From contig JAXDDX010000015.1 of NCBI GenBank assembly GCA_034670405.1, positions 2,790,001 through 2,854,000 on the forward strand: a stretch of 64,000 nt of DNA, written 5' to 3'. Every line of letters begins with the position of its first letter. Position 1 is the first letter of the stretch. Below are positions 23,837 through 35,784 of the stretch, one piece after another. The DNA is from Hoplostethus atlanticus. Its lineage: Eukaryota > Chordata > Actinopteri > Trachichthyiformes > Trachichthyidae. Both the position numbers and the translations under genes were made by a program. The notes below the pieces were generated by a model. The model saw only the letters and a program-made list of their open reading frames with translations, was not told the DNA's origin and did not search any database.

Positions 23837-24040
23837 TTAGGTGTACGTTGTCAGATTTAGCAAACTTTTCTCAAATTTAGCTGTACTTGGTCATTTTTAA
23901 CTGTCAGTCTCGGGTGTACTTTATCAGACTTAGCTGACAAAGTACTAAGTAGCTGAGTCTGATGAACTCCTGCAGTCTGACAAACTCCATCTAAGTCCAA
24001 GAAAGCACAGCTATGTCTGAGAAAGTACATCTAACAGCTA
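23837..24040. repeat. Inverted array of ~20-bp units
   Basis: The left half carries three degenerate units of the form TTAGNTGTACTTTGTCAGAC (near 23837, 23877 and 23912). The right half carries about five units of the same consensus on the opposite strand, including gtctgacaaactccatctaa and gtctgagaaagtacatctaa. The two halves meet near 23935-23945. Together they form a ~200-bp palindromic mini-array able to fold into a hairpin. It could be a fold-back MITE or an inverted minisatellite; no flanking duplication was identified. Confidence 0.65.
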
Positions 24041-24783
24041 AAAGCGGCCACGTGATGAACACATATGATGAAATTCTGTTCATATGTATCAAAAAGCAAA
24101 ATTGTAGGTTTGGTTTGTTCAAATAAATTAAATCTGAACCGGTTCGTAGTTCAACATGTCCGAAATCAAGCAGCCTGTTAGTGAAAGACACTTGTAACCA
24201 TCAAGAAGAATGAGTTGGGTGAAGGACAGCTGGGAAGTGAAGTGGAACAAGGAGAGAGGAAGGGGGAAAAAAAGTGGTGTTTTAAACAAAGTGGCAATCA
24301 TTTCTGTTCAGCGGAAATATAAAACAGAACCGGTTTCTCTCTCCCTGCTTCCACATTTGTCAATTTCCCTGCATAATGTGTCACATTGAGAGTGCACTTG
24401 ACAGAATTACACAGAGCAGGGGAAGATGAGAGTGAAAAGAATAATAAGAAAAAGCCCTCAAAGCCTTAAGAAAAAAAAAAAGCAGAGGAAGAACTCTGTA
24501 AAGATGTTTTTTTGGTTGATGGGGTCACATGTCAACATTTTTAAAGAGTGTGAAGATCACATCATATCAGGAGTGTGACACTGTTGGAATAATGGCTTTG
24601 AAAATGATTGCAGTTGACAGGCAAACAAACACTCAAGTGTGGTTACAGCTGGGAACAGGTGTGTGCCAAGTTTGAAGCTGGCTCTATTTTTTTCCTCATT
24701 TGACATGGTGCACCAAAAGCGTACCTTCTGGTATATTGTGCAACTTGAACACCTTATCCCATGCAATGCCATGCTATATATAT

Positions 24784-24953
24784 ATTTTTTAAGATTATTT
24801 TTTTGGCATTTTGCCTTTTATTTGATAGTAACAGTCAAGAGTGATAGGAAAGATTGGGTGAGAGAGGAGGGATGACATGTGACATAGGCAGATTCAAACC
24901 CAGGACGTCGCGGTTATTGTGGTATGCGCCTTAGATCAATGAGCCACCAGCCC
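24784..24953 (-). mobile_element. tRNA-derived SINE with perfect 17-bp target duplication
   Basis: On the minus strand the head contains an A-box-like tggctcattgatc and a B-box-like gggtttgaatc, then a pyrimidine-rich body (ccctcctctctcacccaatc) and an A/T-rich 3' end. The 17-mer tgccatgctatatatat occurs exactly at 24767-24783 and 24954-24970, flanking the element on both sides. That is the signature of target-primed insertion by a LINE machinery. The head is too diverged in its arms to be a working tRNA gene. Confidence 0.9.
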
Positions 24954-25051
24954 TGCCATGCTATATATATCGGCGTTCAAGATTGTCTCAAATATCATTC
25001 GGTTTAATTCAACTACACTGCAATGTGCAGCGGTAGGAAAACCAAGAGATA

Positions 25052-25368
25052 CTGTGGCGCCCCGGGGGCAGACAGGCAGCTCCAGAGGAGTTCAGCACCA
25101 GGGACAGCGCCCGCTCCCACACAGAGGACAGATACTGGAAATCGGCTGTGTGACTGACCCTGGCAAACGAAGACACCCTCCCTTTCTTACCCCCTCCCCT
25201 ATGTGCCTCACCCCACGTCGCCTGACGCCCACATCAAAGACCCCGGTTTGGGAGGATTCTCGGTGCCCTTAATCCCTACTCTTTTCCCCTCACGTTCAAC
25301 AATAAAAGACTGTTTAAGTCTGTACAACAATCTAAGTCTCCGTGTGATTCTCCTCCTAGTAAAGCGCC
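25052..25368 (+). mobile_element. Possible solo LTR
   Basis: The segment starts TGTGGCGCC and ends near GCGCCAAACA, giving TG...CA ends with a short inverted GGCGC core. An AATAAA signal at 25301 is followed about 60 bp later by the putative end, as in an LTR R-U5 region. No internal retroelement sequence adjoins it and I could not find a clean 4-6 bp duplication, so this is tentative. Confidence 0.4.
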
Positions 25369-25374
25369 AAACAC

Positions 25375-27290
25375 AGCTATGAAAAGGGGCTTTTACATGG
25401 TTCATATTGAAATAATCCAAACAGTGTGGGGTTTTCAGTCCAACCAAAAATAAAAGAACAGCTCGTGGCCCAAAAGCAGAGACAACTGTGCCACCCAACC
25501 TGTTACTACACACTCCAGTAGTTTCCAGCTGCCTTAATTCAATGAGAAGGCACATCTCAGCAGCCTGCCTCCATTCTTTGACAGCTCAAGGCTTCCTTGG
25601 AAACCTCTTGTGATTCATGTCCTTTGCCAGGGTGCTGAATTACCATTGCCACTTGCCAGGTTGCTGGTGTGTCTTTATTTTAGGAGGAGGGTGAGAGATA
25701 GAAGAGCGCTGCGTGTCGTGAAGCTTGTGTGACAGGATGAGGGAAGGACACGGAATCTGATGAACACCTTCCAACTGACAACATGCAAGTGTCTGCGATG
25801 CGTTGACTTCCCGAAAGCTTGCTTTCATCAAAAAGAATAATCCAAAAATAGGATTACTCCATGTCTTGGCATGAAACCGGTGCGAAGACTTTGCAGGGGA
25901 AAAAGTGGTGGTTAAATTTATTGCTGGAGAATAGCTGTGTTGAATGCTGCATTTCTAGCGTTGTTGCTCTTCGCTGGAGTAGTGAAGCAAGGTTTTCATT
26001 AGTGGCGAGAATCAGCAGGGACCTCCCAATCAATTTGATTCATAGTGCCACAATTTGATTCTAACATAATCAATGCATCACAATTTTGATAGGTTCCAAT
26101 TAAACACATGGATTTATTATTCATTCCAACTCAAATCATGGCCATTTTTTTATTATTTTCTAACCTACTGATGGCATAATACCTGCCACCCTTCATTAAT
26201 AAAAACAGAGTCAGTAAAAATCCTCCCTCTAATTGTATAAATGGTTGAGAATGAACAGCAACAGAAGTCCAAGTGGATTATATAGATTTCAAGCACAAAT
26301 TCAAAGGAATGAGCAACACTCCTCTGGCCTACAAATTGCATTAGACTACACACACAAACTGATCAAGTGGTAAGTAAGTAAGCTTTGTACAAGTAAGTAC
26401 ATCGAAAAGAGCCAACACAAAAACAGGGGAAATTATGTGCATATTTTGACCCACTGATGCAATAATATTCAACCTCAGTTTGAGTTTGTTGTAAAACATT
26501 GGTTCATTATATTGTAAAGCCAAGCTGCATTGCTATAGCTGCAGCAGAGGCTAACAAATGCACAGCTTGGCTAATTCCCTCTACCAAACATGTGGGCCGA
26601 TTTAGGAACAGGGATAAAGTAGGCAATCAATGTTATTTATGTGTGTAGTGCTCCGGAAGGCACTTGAGCTAAGATGAACATCACATGGCACTCATCAAGT
26701 TCCTTCTACCCTGGAATTATATAAAATCCTACATCAATCACCATGGTCATTTTGAAGGTGACACTAGCAATGCAGCATAGCAGGTTTTGACTAACTGCCA
26801 CAAGATGCCAGTAGAAATAACAGAAAACTGGATTAAGAACATCAAATCTTGAATTCGCACACTGATGCAGAATCACAAAATACAGATTACTATTATATGA
26901 ATTGATTTTTTTTTTCTACCCAGTGTCGACTGCATAAAAACACCATTTTCATTATAGGACAGGACTGCACTCCAGACAGATATTTCTAGCAAACCAAATT
27001 GTGTAGAGTCTTGCTAAACATATAAATTATATTGTAGATATATACAATGAATTCAAGTCCAAGCATTTAATAGACTCATTTTGCAGAGGTAAATAACCTC
27101 CACAGCATTTAGAATTATATTGTATGAAAGTGAATAGCCTTGACGTCATCTTCTAATGAACCAATGTTTAGAATTTGCAAAATGCCACTGTTAAGCATGC
27201 CATTACTCAAACATTCATGGTGCCATTCTGGATGAATCATATTTGAAATAACCATACATAAAAAAAAGAGCACACTCAATGTAATTGGAC
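25375..27290. other. Non-coding stretch, no clear feature
   Basis: Around 26025-26110 AATCAATGCATCAC/CAATTTGATT motifs resemble the subterminal sequence of fish hAT MITEs, but no ends could be paired. No gene seen. Confidence 0.4.
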
Positions 27291-27295
27291 TTTAA

Positions 27296-27769
27296 ACCTG
27301 CACTTTGAAACTTCATGCCATTTGCCATCTGCCCGGACAGCTCAGTCGGTAGAGCATGAGACTCTCAGTCTCAGGGTTGCTTTGGATAAAAGCGTCTGCT
27401 AAATGACTGTAATGTAATGTAAATTTAGTTGTTGGCAGCCCCTAGTGGCAGCAAGAGGTAACTGATTGTAATTTTGAAGACTTCACTACCCTTAGCTTTC
27501 TGTAGCGATAGCCGAGGCGCTAGCTCACTCTGTTCTTTTGGAGCTGTGAGAGTTCGGCTCGTAAGTTTTGACTCGTCACTCCCTGTGCTCAGAGAAAACG
27601 TTCCCTCCACTGTAGCTACCGACTCCAAAACTTCATTGTTGTGAATGGAGTGAATCTACAGCGGCTCAATGAAGGGGGAGGAGCCAGTCTTCTCTGTCAC
27701 AGCCCCACTTCATGAACTACACTGATAAGGTGCCTGTATTTTTACTTACAAATGTTACAGAGTGCAGGT
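27296..27769. mobile_element. TTAA-flanked MITE
   Basis: TTAA at 27292-27295 and 27770-27773 flanks ends that read ACCTGCACTTTGAAAC on the left and, reverse-complemented, ACCTGCACTCTGTAAC on the right: 14 of 16 identical. A TTAA target is typical of piggyBac and Kolobok superfamilies. The 474-bp element has no transposase remnant. About 100 bp near its left end is a nested SINE (27327-27425), so the MITE itself is about 375 bp. Confidence 0.8.
27327..27425 (+). mobile_element. tRNA-Lys-type SINE, internally deleted
   Basis: The head gacagctcagtcggtagagc and catgagactctcagtctcag closely resembles the 5' half of a vertebrate tRNA-Lys, then jumps directly from agggttg to the family tail ctttggataaaagcgtctgc taaatgactgtaatgtaatg. 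The B box and linker are deleted relative to the copy at 53692. Nested inside the TTAA MITE. Confidence 0.85.
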
Positions 27770-27773
27770 TTAA

Positions 27774-29655
27774 TGCTTCCATCTGACATTGTTGGCAAAA
27801 ATGAGCAGTTCATTCTGTATTTTCAGATTTTTTTAATTCTGGTTTAAGTGTAAAATGCAAATAAATTGTATTGGTTACATCCGGGCTTCTTCAGTTGATC
27901 CGATTTTGCTTGAGAACCACTGGGTTATACATTATATGGGACGCAAAACTGGGCCAAATACTCAAAGATGAACACTGTCCATGCAAACTGTAGCTGTTCA
28001 TTTCACCAACTGTGCATTTACATTGTCCCCTTTTCCTCAAGAACACAAACTACTGGCGTAATTCCAAGAATAATTCTGAATAATTCAAGGATCCTTCTAA
28101 TTCTATTCCATCCAGGACACCTCGGTTCCTCCCTGTCCACTCAATCACCTACTGCGCTTGCCAGGCTTTCCTTCAACATGCGGTAAACGGGCGTCACTAT
28201 ATTGACAAGCCACGTACACAGATTAAGCCAGCGCTCATACAATTCCTTTGCTGCTTAAATACGATACTTAATCACCGCGGTGTGCCTATGACACATTGAC
28301 TCATCACTGATTAATGCTGGGTGGTCCGACGTATAATTCCAATGCTCGGGGAAGACGCACAAGACTTCACAAGCTCCTAAATGGAACGCGTCACGCACCC
28401 CCCCCCCCCCCCCCCCCCATATATACACATGTACACAGTGAAAATATTAATGAGCCGTCATGAGATTAGACTTGAAATATTTGTGTGCCTGCCATGGCCG
28501 TTAGAAGAAAAGACATGTTGGCAGCGTGTTCAGACCACGTCTTGGCGTATGTATTCCTAGCGTACTTGTACAGTTTTGGGCCGTCAGCCTCAACTGATGA
28601 TCAAAATGGTACGCTCATTATTCCTGCTTTTTATTATATTTACACCATAATTATAGATGAGCTCAATGGCGCAGATCTGTGATTGCCTGGCAAAGCTTTT
28701 TAGGTACGGAAGACTGTAAAGGTTATAAAGAGATTTAAAAAAAAAAAAAACTCTGAAATGACAGCAGAGAAAAAGTGCACTACAAAGGCAAATGTCTCAC
28801 AATGTGACCTAGATTTCATTTTCCTGCCTAACGTTGTCAGAGGCAAGAGACTTTTTGAAATGTGCCTGATGTTCAACAAAAGGAGAGGTACTTATGGTAA
28901 TAAAATGTCGGCTGGCATTTAAATGTGCATAAAGTGTAACACTTGTTCAGTGTTCTATGTACATTTATGTGATTTAAAATTCTGTTTTATTCCTTAGCTT
29001 GAACCGGAATACCTCGCAGCCTTGCAGTTGGAAAAACCAACTGTCAGAGAGTTGGGGCCCTGTGATTTCTGTTTTGTGGAAATCACGGAGCCAGAATCAC
29101 AGGTTTAAAAAACGGAATTCAGACATGAATGCAGAACACCACTGAATCGTAAGGTTTTGGTGAAGCTGTTGTGACAATAGTAATGTTAGGTTTGTTATTT
29201 CCAACAGTTTCTCACATGAAAAGTTAAACAGAAATGTATTTAATTATGGCGACATGTACAGATCAAAGCTGAATCTGAGTGATGTTTTGTGTGCATGTGC
29301 GTACACCTTCTTTTCTGTGTATTATGTCAGAAACTCCGTGGGGAGGGTGTTATTAGACGACGATACCAAAATGACAGTTTAATATAGCCATCACCAGTAT
29401 TGTTTAATGCATTTTGTAAGAATAGATATATTGACTAAGATGACTTGGATTATAGGCATTACTGAGTGTAAAAGTGCTCTAAAATATGTTTTTTTTTAAA
29501 CAGAAAGCAGGATAAAAAACAAAAAAACAAAAATCACAAAAAATAAAATGGCATTTGGGTAAAATTAAAACAGATTCAGATTCAGCCAAGGAAAAACCTT
29601 GATTTGGCCACATTTAGACATTAACGAAACGATTCCAATGTCTGCATCATGCTGT
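27774..29655. other. Non-coding stretch with a C21 run and a hairpin
   Basis: A run of 21 C residues lies at 28398-28418. At 29050-29104 ctgtgatttc and gaaatcacgg form a 10-bp near-perfect stem, with a further aatcacagg repeat just downstream. No coding feature recognised. Confidence 0.5.
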
Positions 29656-29659
29656 TTTA

Positions 29660-30105
29660 CGTGTTAAGCCATATTTGCACAGGACTAGTATTACGTAGAG
29701 ACCTTGTGTAATTAATGAACCACACTCATCCTCTGCATTTGGTAAAACGCATTCACATCGGATAATGAAATTGATTGAAGGCATCGATGCCCTGTGTAGA
29801 ATTTTATAAGGTAAAGTTTTTGCAATTGGCAACTTGAAGTTTGTGTCGAAAATGTGTTCAAAACATTCCTGTATAGATTTCAGTATTGCCACGGCTAGAA
29901 GAAGAAAACTAAATTACAAGAATTAATAAAATTACCTGAAATTACCGAGATCTTGATTTGCACTGGAACCTCTGTCTGCACCAAAATATGGTAGATGGAA
30001 TTTTGAATTTGAACTTTACAAATGATATGGCTGATTTGGACGGGATTAAAATCGGCAAAGGTCTGTCCCCAGGTAAGATTAATCTTGTGGCAAATGGGGA
30101 TTTAA
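29660..30105. mobile_element. Dispersed segment, copy 2, possible MITE
   Basis: The first ~185 bp aligns with 15064-15250. The far end, near 30058-30100 (gtccccaggtaagattaatc), is an imperfect inverted copy of the start (gactagtattacgtagagac), which suggests terminal inverted repeats of a ~440-bp non-autonomous element. The ends are too eroded to define a target duplication. An (ACT)6 tract at 30131-30149 lies just outside. Confidence 0.5.
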
Positions 30106-30149
30106 ATGACCTGTAGCTGCTTAGGTGACGACTACTACTACTACTACTA

Positions 30150-33100
30150 ACGTACATGGCAAATAACACCCGACTGAAAACATTCTCCCAAAAATCTTCC
30201 ACGCACAACGTTTTCACAGCTCCCGACTACAAACACATTGGGACAAACTTTAAGGTGCAACGCCAATCCTGCTTGTATGTAGGTGGGTGAGTATACAGGA
30301 ATGTACTGGGGCTTCGCAGCGCTCAAGACTCACCTGTCACTTTGACTTAAGCCTGAGAGTGCATGAATGGTGCCCTACTTCTCTGCAGGCGAATGCAAGC
30401 TCGCGCGCACACACGCTTACTTTCCACGTGAACGTTTTTTTCCCTTCATCCCTGCCTTAGGCGGCCGGTCTCCTTGGCTGACCTTTCGCTAGATTGCCGC
30501 AGCTAGTTTGTATCAGATACCTTATGGAGTGGACCAGTTTACAGCTCGGAGAGAGCAGAGGCACAGTGATGGGAATATGAAGCTGGTACAGTAACAAAAT
30601 ATATATATATCGAAGACTTTTGATGAAAGGCCGAATAATGATATTGCTGAAAATGACTGAAAGGAATTTTTCCTCGAGTATTAGAAATGTTGATGTTTCA
30701 TTGCAATAAAGGATATTACTTCAGCTTTTCATTGCAAAATGAACCGATATTTGTGGGTATGTATGTGTTGAGGACTGAGGGTATAAAGATGATTCACGGG
30801 GGCGCTGAATCCTACAGTAGCCTGGATCCAACTACTGGAAGTGGAGCCGCTCTTGTCATCATCCTTCTTGGTGAGTCTCAATGTCACTTCCCGACACGGG
30901 GGCGCGCCTTGTTGTTCCCCTCTCAACCCCACCACCCCACCCAGCCCCTGAGCCTTTGACCCCGGCTGACAGCTTTTGCGTTCAGGATCAAGTATGAGGC
31001 TGATGAGTTTGTCTCCGGGGCTAACTATGATATAGCACTGGGCTGTCAGAACGTATTGAGGACCGCATTCCTGCACGCTGGCCGTGAAGGTAATTGGCTG
31101 TCGCCTGGTAGGTGTGCTGTTTAAATAAAACGGGCCTCATTTATCAACCGATGGTCTACCGTATTTGAACGGGGAGCAATGTTTAATACATGCAACAAAG
31201 TCATTTAAGCTGCAAATTAGACAGCATCTAGGCTTTAAAACACATCTGGCGTACACGTGTAATGGATTCATCTTTTGTTCTGGTATTTCGGTATCTTTCA
31301 GTGTTTTACACCTACGGTAATATGAATACACAAGGCCTATTGTCTCTCTTCCTCAAATGTCAATTAGCGCTTAATGTTATTAGCTGATGGTGCACTGCGT
31401 TACACCGAGCAGGCTAAAAGAAACAAGGTCGGCCAATGTCTTTCATTCAAGCATCCTCTCGCTCCTTCCGGGGCTTTCTGGGAGGAAATGCATGCAGACG
31501 TTGGCCTTGTCTCACCCCGCAGGCCCGTTTTCGGTGCACATCGTGCAGTATCTCTGCATGCCGACGGACGGTCGGCGGGCTGACGCTAGCTTTTCAGATG
31601 TCGAATGCCCAAGCCGGTGACCCGTCCCAGCTCACAGGTCTTCCATCCAATCTACCTGTCACTCCTGCCAATGACGAGACACGCGGCAATGGATACCGAA
31701 GCGCTGCTGCTGCTGCATATTGACAGTGGCAGCTGCAATTCACGGGTGAGGAGAGGCTTATCTGCAGCGAGCAGGTTCCATTTCCTCTACATGTGAGAAA
31801 GAGAGACAGCCCGGGACCAAGTTGGAGACAACGCGTCTAGACAGCAGTCTATATTCTGTTCTTACCTACTTACCCTCAACTTGCAATAGTATGAATTCGG
31901 TCACTCTGAACTTCTCATCTGGCAGTAGTGGCAGGAGCTGTCAAAGTAGAGGCAAGGATTCTAACAAATTTTGATTTAGGAAGATTTACATGTGGAGTTT
32001 TCACGGCTGGCTGTCTGGTAAGGACATCTAAGTGGGTTTCTCCTCCATATCCACTAGGACTACTGGGCTGCTTGAAAGAAGCCTCAGAAGAAGCCGGTCA
32101 GCCTCGATCGGAGGACCAACGTGACGATGCAAACAGGGAGATGAAAAACAATGTGCCATTCATCAGCTGATAATTAATTTACGCCGCACGGAGACAGAGT
32201 ATGGAAGAAAGAGGGAGGGACAGTAGAAAAAAAAAAAAAAAAAAGAAAAGCATCACCGTGCATTTCTTTCACGCTGATGCCATGATTCAATTCCTCACAG
32301 TGGGTGGCTAATCCACATTGCTCAACGCCGCCATGTTGAAATGCCAGCCTTGATTGATGTGCCAGCTCCTCATATTGCTCTCACTCCCAGGTGACAAATA
32401 CTGCACAATCCCACTGCACTAGCAAGCTTCTCATCTTCCCCGCAATATAATACACCCTGGCTGGACCACGGCATTATGTTTTTTGATTTATTTATTAATA
32501 TTTCTTAAGCTGGTGGCAGAGATAAAAATGAGGCTGGGAGGCTGTAAATATTGTTGAATTAAGGCCCTGGTCCAAGACAAGACTCCTCTTACATCATCCT
32601 TTGCATACTGCGTCGAGGTGTTTTCCCCCAAGATAATCATATTATCTGCAGGGGGTTGCGTGCACATGCCAGGGTTGCGCTTAGCTAAATCCACAATTGA
32701 TCTTTCTGACTCTGCCCTCCCTTCATTCTTCCATCTTTCCGTCCGTAAGCCCTCCTTCTCATCTCAAGCAATCACCCTGTCAGGCCCGGAGAGGAGAGGA
32801 AAAGGAAAAAAAGGAAGAGATTTAATCATCTGAGTTAGCTCTGCTTGTGCTGAACAACAACTCCTATCAGCCCCGGGATTTACCAAGTGATCAGCATGGG
32901 GCTACTCTCAGTTTGGGCTATTGATCAGACATCCCAGACTGCAATGCTCCGTTCCTCTAATGAGGCCAATCCACAGATTTAGAGACTTTTTAGGTGAGGG
33001 TGGATATGTGATTTTGAGCTAATTAAGGGGGGAGAATAGAAAATGTCCTCCTTTTAGATTTATCTAAATGTTCCCTGCTCTAACCTACTTTCCTCCCATG

Positions 33101-35780
33101 CCACACAAGCTACCCCGGGCTTCAGTGACAAATAGCGTCGCATTGGATGGTTTTAGCTGCAGGTGATCAGTAGTAAATCATGCGGTTTCATGCTATGGCT
33201 TGGAAGAGAGGGGAGTGGATTTGGCAGATGTTTTGCCCAAGCGTGTCATACTAAGGTGCCATTGCCTACGATTTACATCATATAAAGTAACCCAACCCGC
33301 AGCCTCTGAGGTGTCTTGACAGACTGGTGCGGAATCGAGATCCTTTACCCCGATTTCTCAAGTCAAGACTGCTAATTGAGCGCTACACTACAAAAAAGAT
33401 CTCAGGCCACTGTTGTGACAGGACCGGGTAGACAAAAAGGCAACGACAATTGGCTCCCATGCTAATTGTCTCTTCAAAGCAGGGTGGCACATATTTTAGC
33501 GCGGTGTCAAACCACGCTCGCTGCTGTGTTTTTTAACCCAATCAGGCCTCAAATGTCTACGATCCGCCAAGATCAAATGACACAACATCACTTTGAGACA
33601 AGAAGAGCCACAACCCCTGCCTGGATATCAAATATGGAAGTGGGATGAAAGCGTGCCGGGCTTTCATCTTAAAAGAAACTTGTTGAAGGGAGCGTAACTG
33701 TTAGCAGAAAGTCTACAGCTGTCAGACAGCTACTCCCGTCTTTCCCGCCCACATGTTGTAAAAAGAGAAAAGCTACAGGTCTTATGCCAAACCAAATTGT
33801 TTTGTTGCAGTGCAACACGGTGATGAGGCACAGGAAATGTCTCTATCTGTCAGCGGTGGAGAGAAGCGCAGCTCAGCAGGGGTGGTCGGCCTCGTCGGCT
33901 GCGGACTCCTGTGAACTTCCTTTGTGAGAGTAATAACTCGGCCGGGCTTCTTTGAGCCTGGCCTTAGAATTTGGCATAATGCATCTGCATCTTGTTTCAT
34001 GTCGCAGAGCTCAAAGCAATGTGCAGTGGGAAAAATAAGGCCTCCTACTGTCAGTAACCAACAGATGGACAGTATGACTGCCTGCTGCTGGAGCACTTCA
34101 CTAATCAAATACTGTCAATTCACTTAATTACATGTTTGGATTACAGCAGAAGTAACTGCAGGACTGTGGTTTTCAGCATTGCCTGGCATTTGAAATATTC
34201 TTCTTTTAAGGCTTCTGACTGACACCAACTTTTCACTTAAAACATTCATTCAGAAGGGGAAAAGCAAAACAGTGCAGAGGAGACATCATTATTTAACCAC
34301 ATGCAAAGAACATGGGAGATGTCCCTCAGAAGCCAATGTGTCTCCTTGTAAACTTAGGAGCACAGTGAGACCTTGGAGGATTGTGCTACTGGCAACCCAA
34401 ATTATTTCTTCCACTGCTGAAAGGTCTTTGGGGCTAAGGGCCTCATGCTTTCCTGATCACAGAAAGGTCTAGGTGGCCTTGGCATGAATGCATTTAGGCA
34501 TCAACTAAATTCTCAAGGTCAAATTAAACAGCATAAAACATCTCTGAACTCTGAACACCTCTGGAGTTGTGATACAACATGGTTTCTTCCTAATTTCATA
34601 TTACTATACATAACCAACAAGCATATGTTGCCATATGGTTATTATGCTAGACTCGCGCTAGACATCAAGCTACTGAGCTACCTTTAAAAGAAATGTCACT
34701 GCAAGAACAAAAGAAGCACAGAGGCTTAGGCAACACTAGTGACTGGCAATGATGCCAGTTCATTAATTTGGAGAGCAACTCGCTCTGACGTGGGCCCCTC
34801 TTTAATCCAACTGGGTTTAGGGGAAGTAGGAGCAGTGAAAGACACACACAGACACACACACACTAACAATTATTCTGATGATGAATAGTGGCAAGTTGCC
34901 CTTTACTAATTTAAGGAAATCACTCTGCGAAAGGAAAACTGAACAGATAAAAGTCCTTTGTGTCTGTCCGTCTGGGTTTTTGCCTTGTTAGTGTGTGCTT
35001 ATCAACTTTGCTAATCACGCCCTCAGGTGAGAGAGTGAGAGAGAGGGAGAAAGGGATGAGAGAATGGGAGGGTGGTGGTGGAGGGCCTAAGTGGGAGATG
35101 GAGAACATTGTAAGCTAGTAAACTACAGTATGGTGGAACAGCTGGTGCAGGCTTTTATTGGGAAGCCCAGGGGAGCTGTTCCATTGGGTGCGACTTTGTG
35201 GCACTTCCACAGTAGCTGCAGAAAGCACTGAAGGCTGAACCTGCTGCTGTCGCAATTGCAGCTGACTCTCAGATCAAATGCATTATTCTGCAGACTTTGT
35301 CTTTATTACGTTAGGGAGGAAGACAGAGTGAGAAAACATGTACAATTTCTTCCCCCAACCCACAAAACCATTGACATTGTCATCGCTGATTTAGAACAGC
35401 TGTACCTTTCTGTGGCTTTCATACAGGAGGTGTGAGAGATAAAGGCATAAAGCGACATTCTGGCAAATGCACAAATAAAACTCTGCATTGTTGCATAAAA
35501 CTAAGCATGCATTGTTACTAAATAAGTAATGGACATGCAGATTACGGGGTTGGCTATCTATGTCATCTGTTTGTCACCTACACTCTCTTCTTCACTTTAC
35601 CTTGTTCATAAGAAAGCTTTTGATACATAGTATTTTTTTTTTTGCGCAGCATCTGAGACTTTCCCCTCGTTCAACAGCAAGACGGTATTGTCTACACCAT
35701 TTCCTGTGAGCAAACTGCTTTGTCTCTGAGTGCACTCCCACACGCAAACCTATTTAGGCAAAGTGACAAATGAATTGTAT
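30150..35780. other. Long stretch without recognisable repeats or genes
   Basis: About 5.6 kb with unusually few repeats for this window: an A18 run at 32227-32244 and a short CA tract at 34841-34862. The part near 31400-31760 has higher GC than its surroundings. Open frames there overlap in three phases and show no family motif. Low repeat content can mark conserved non-coding DNA, but the sequence alone cannot show conservation. Confidence 0.45.
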
Positions 35781-35784
35781 TACA

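Noticed and set aside
31374..31796. Possible coding exon in a GC-richer patch
   Set aside because: Four overlapping frames in all three phases, none with a family motif or clear splice sites.
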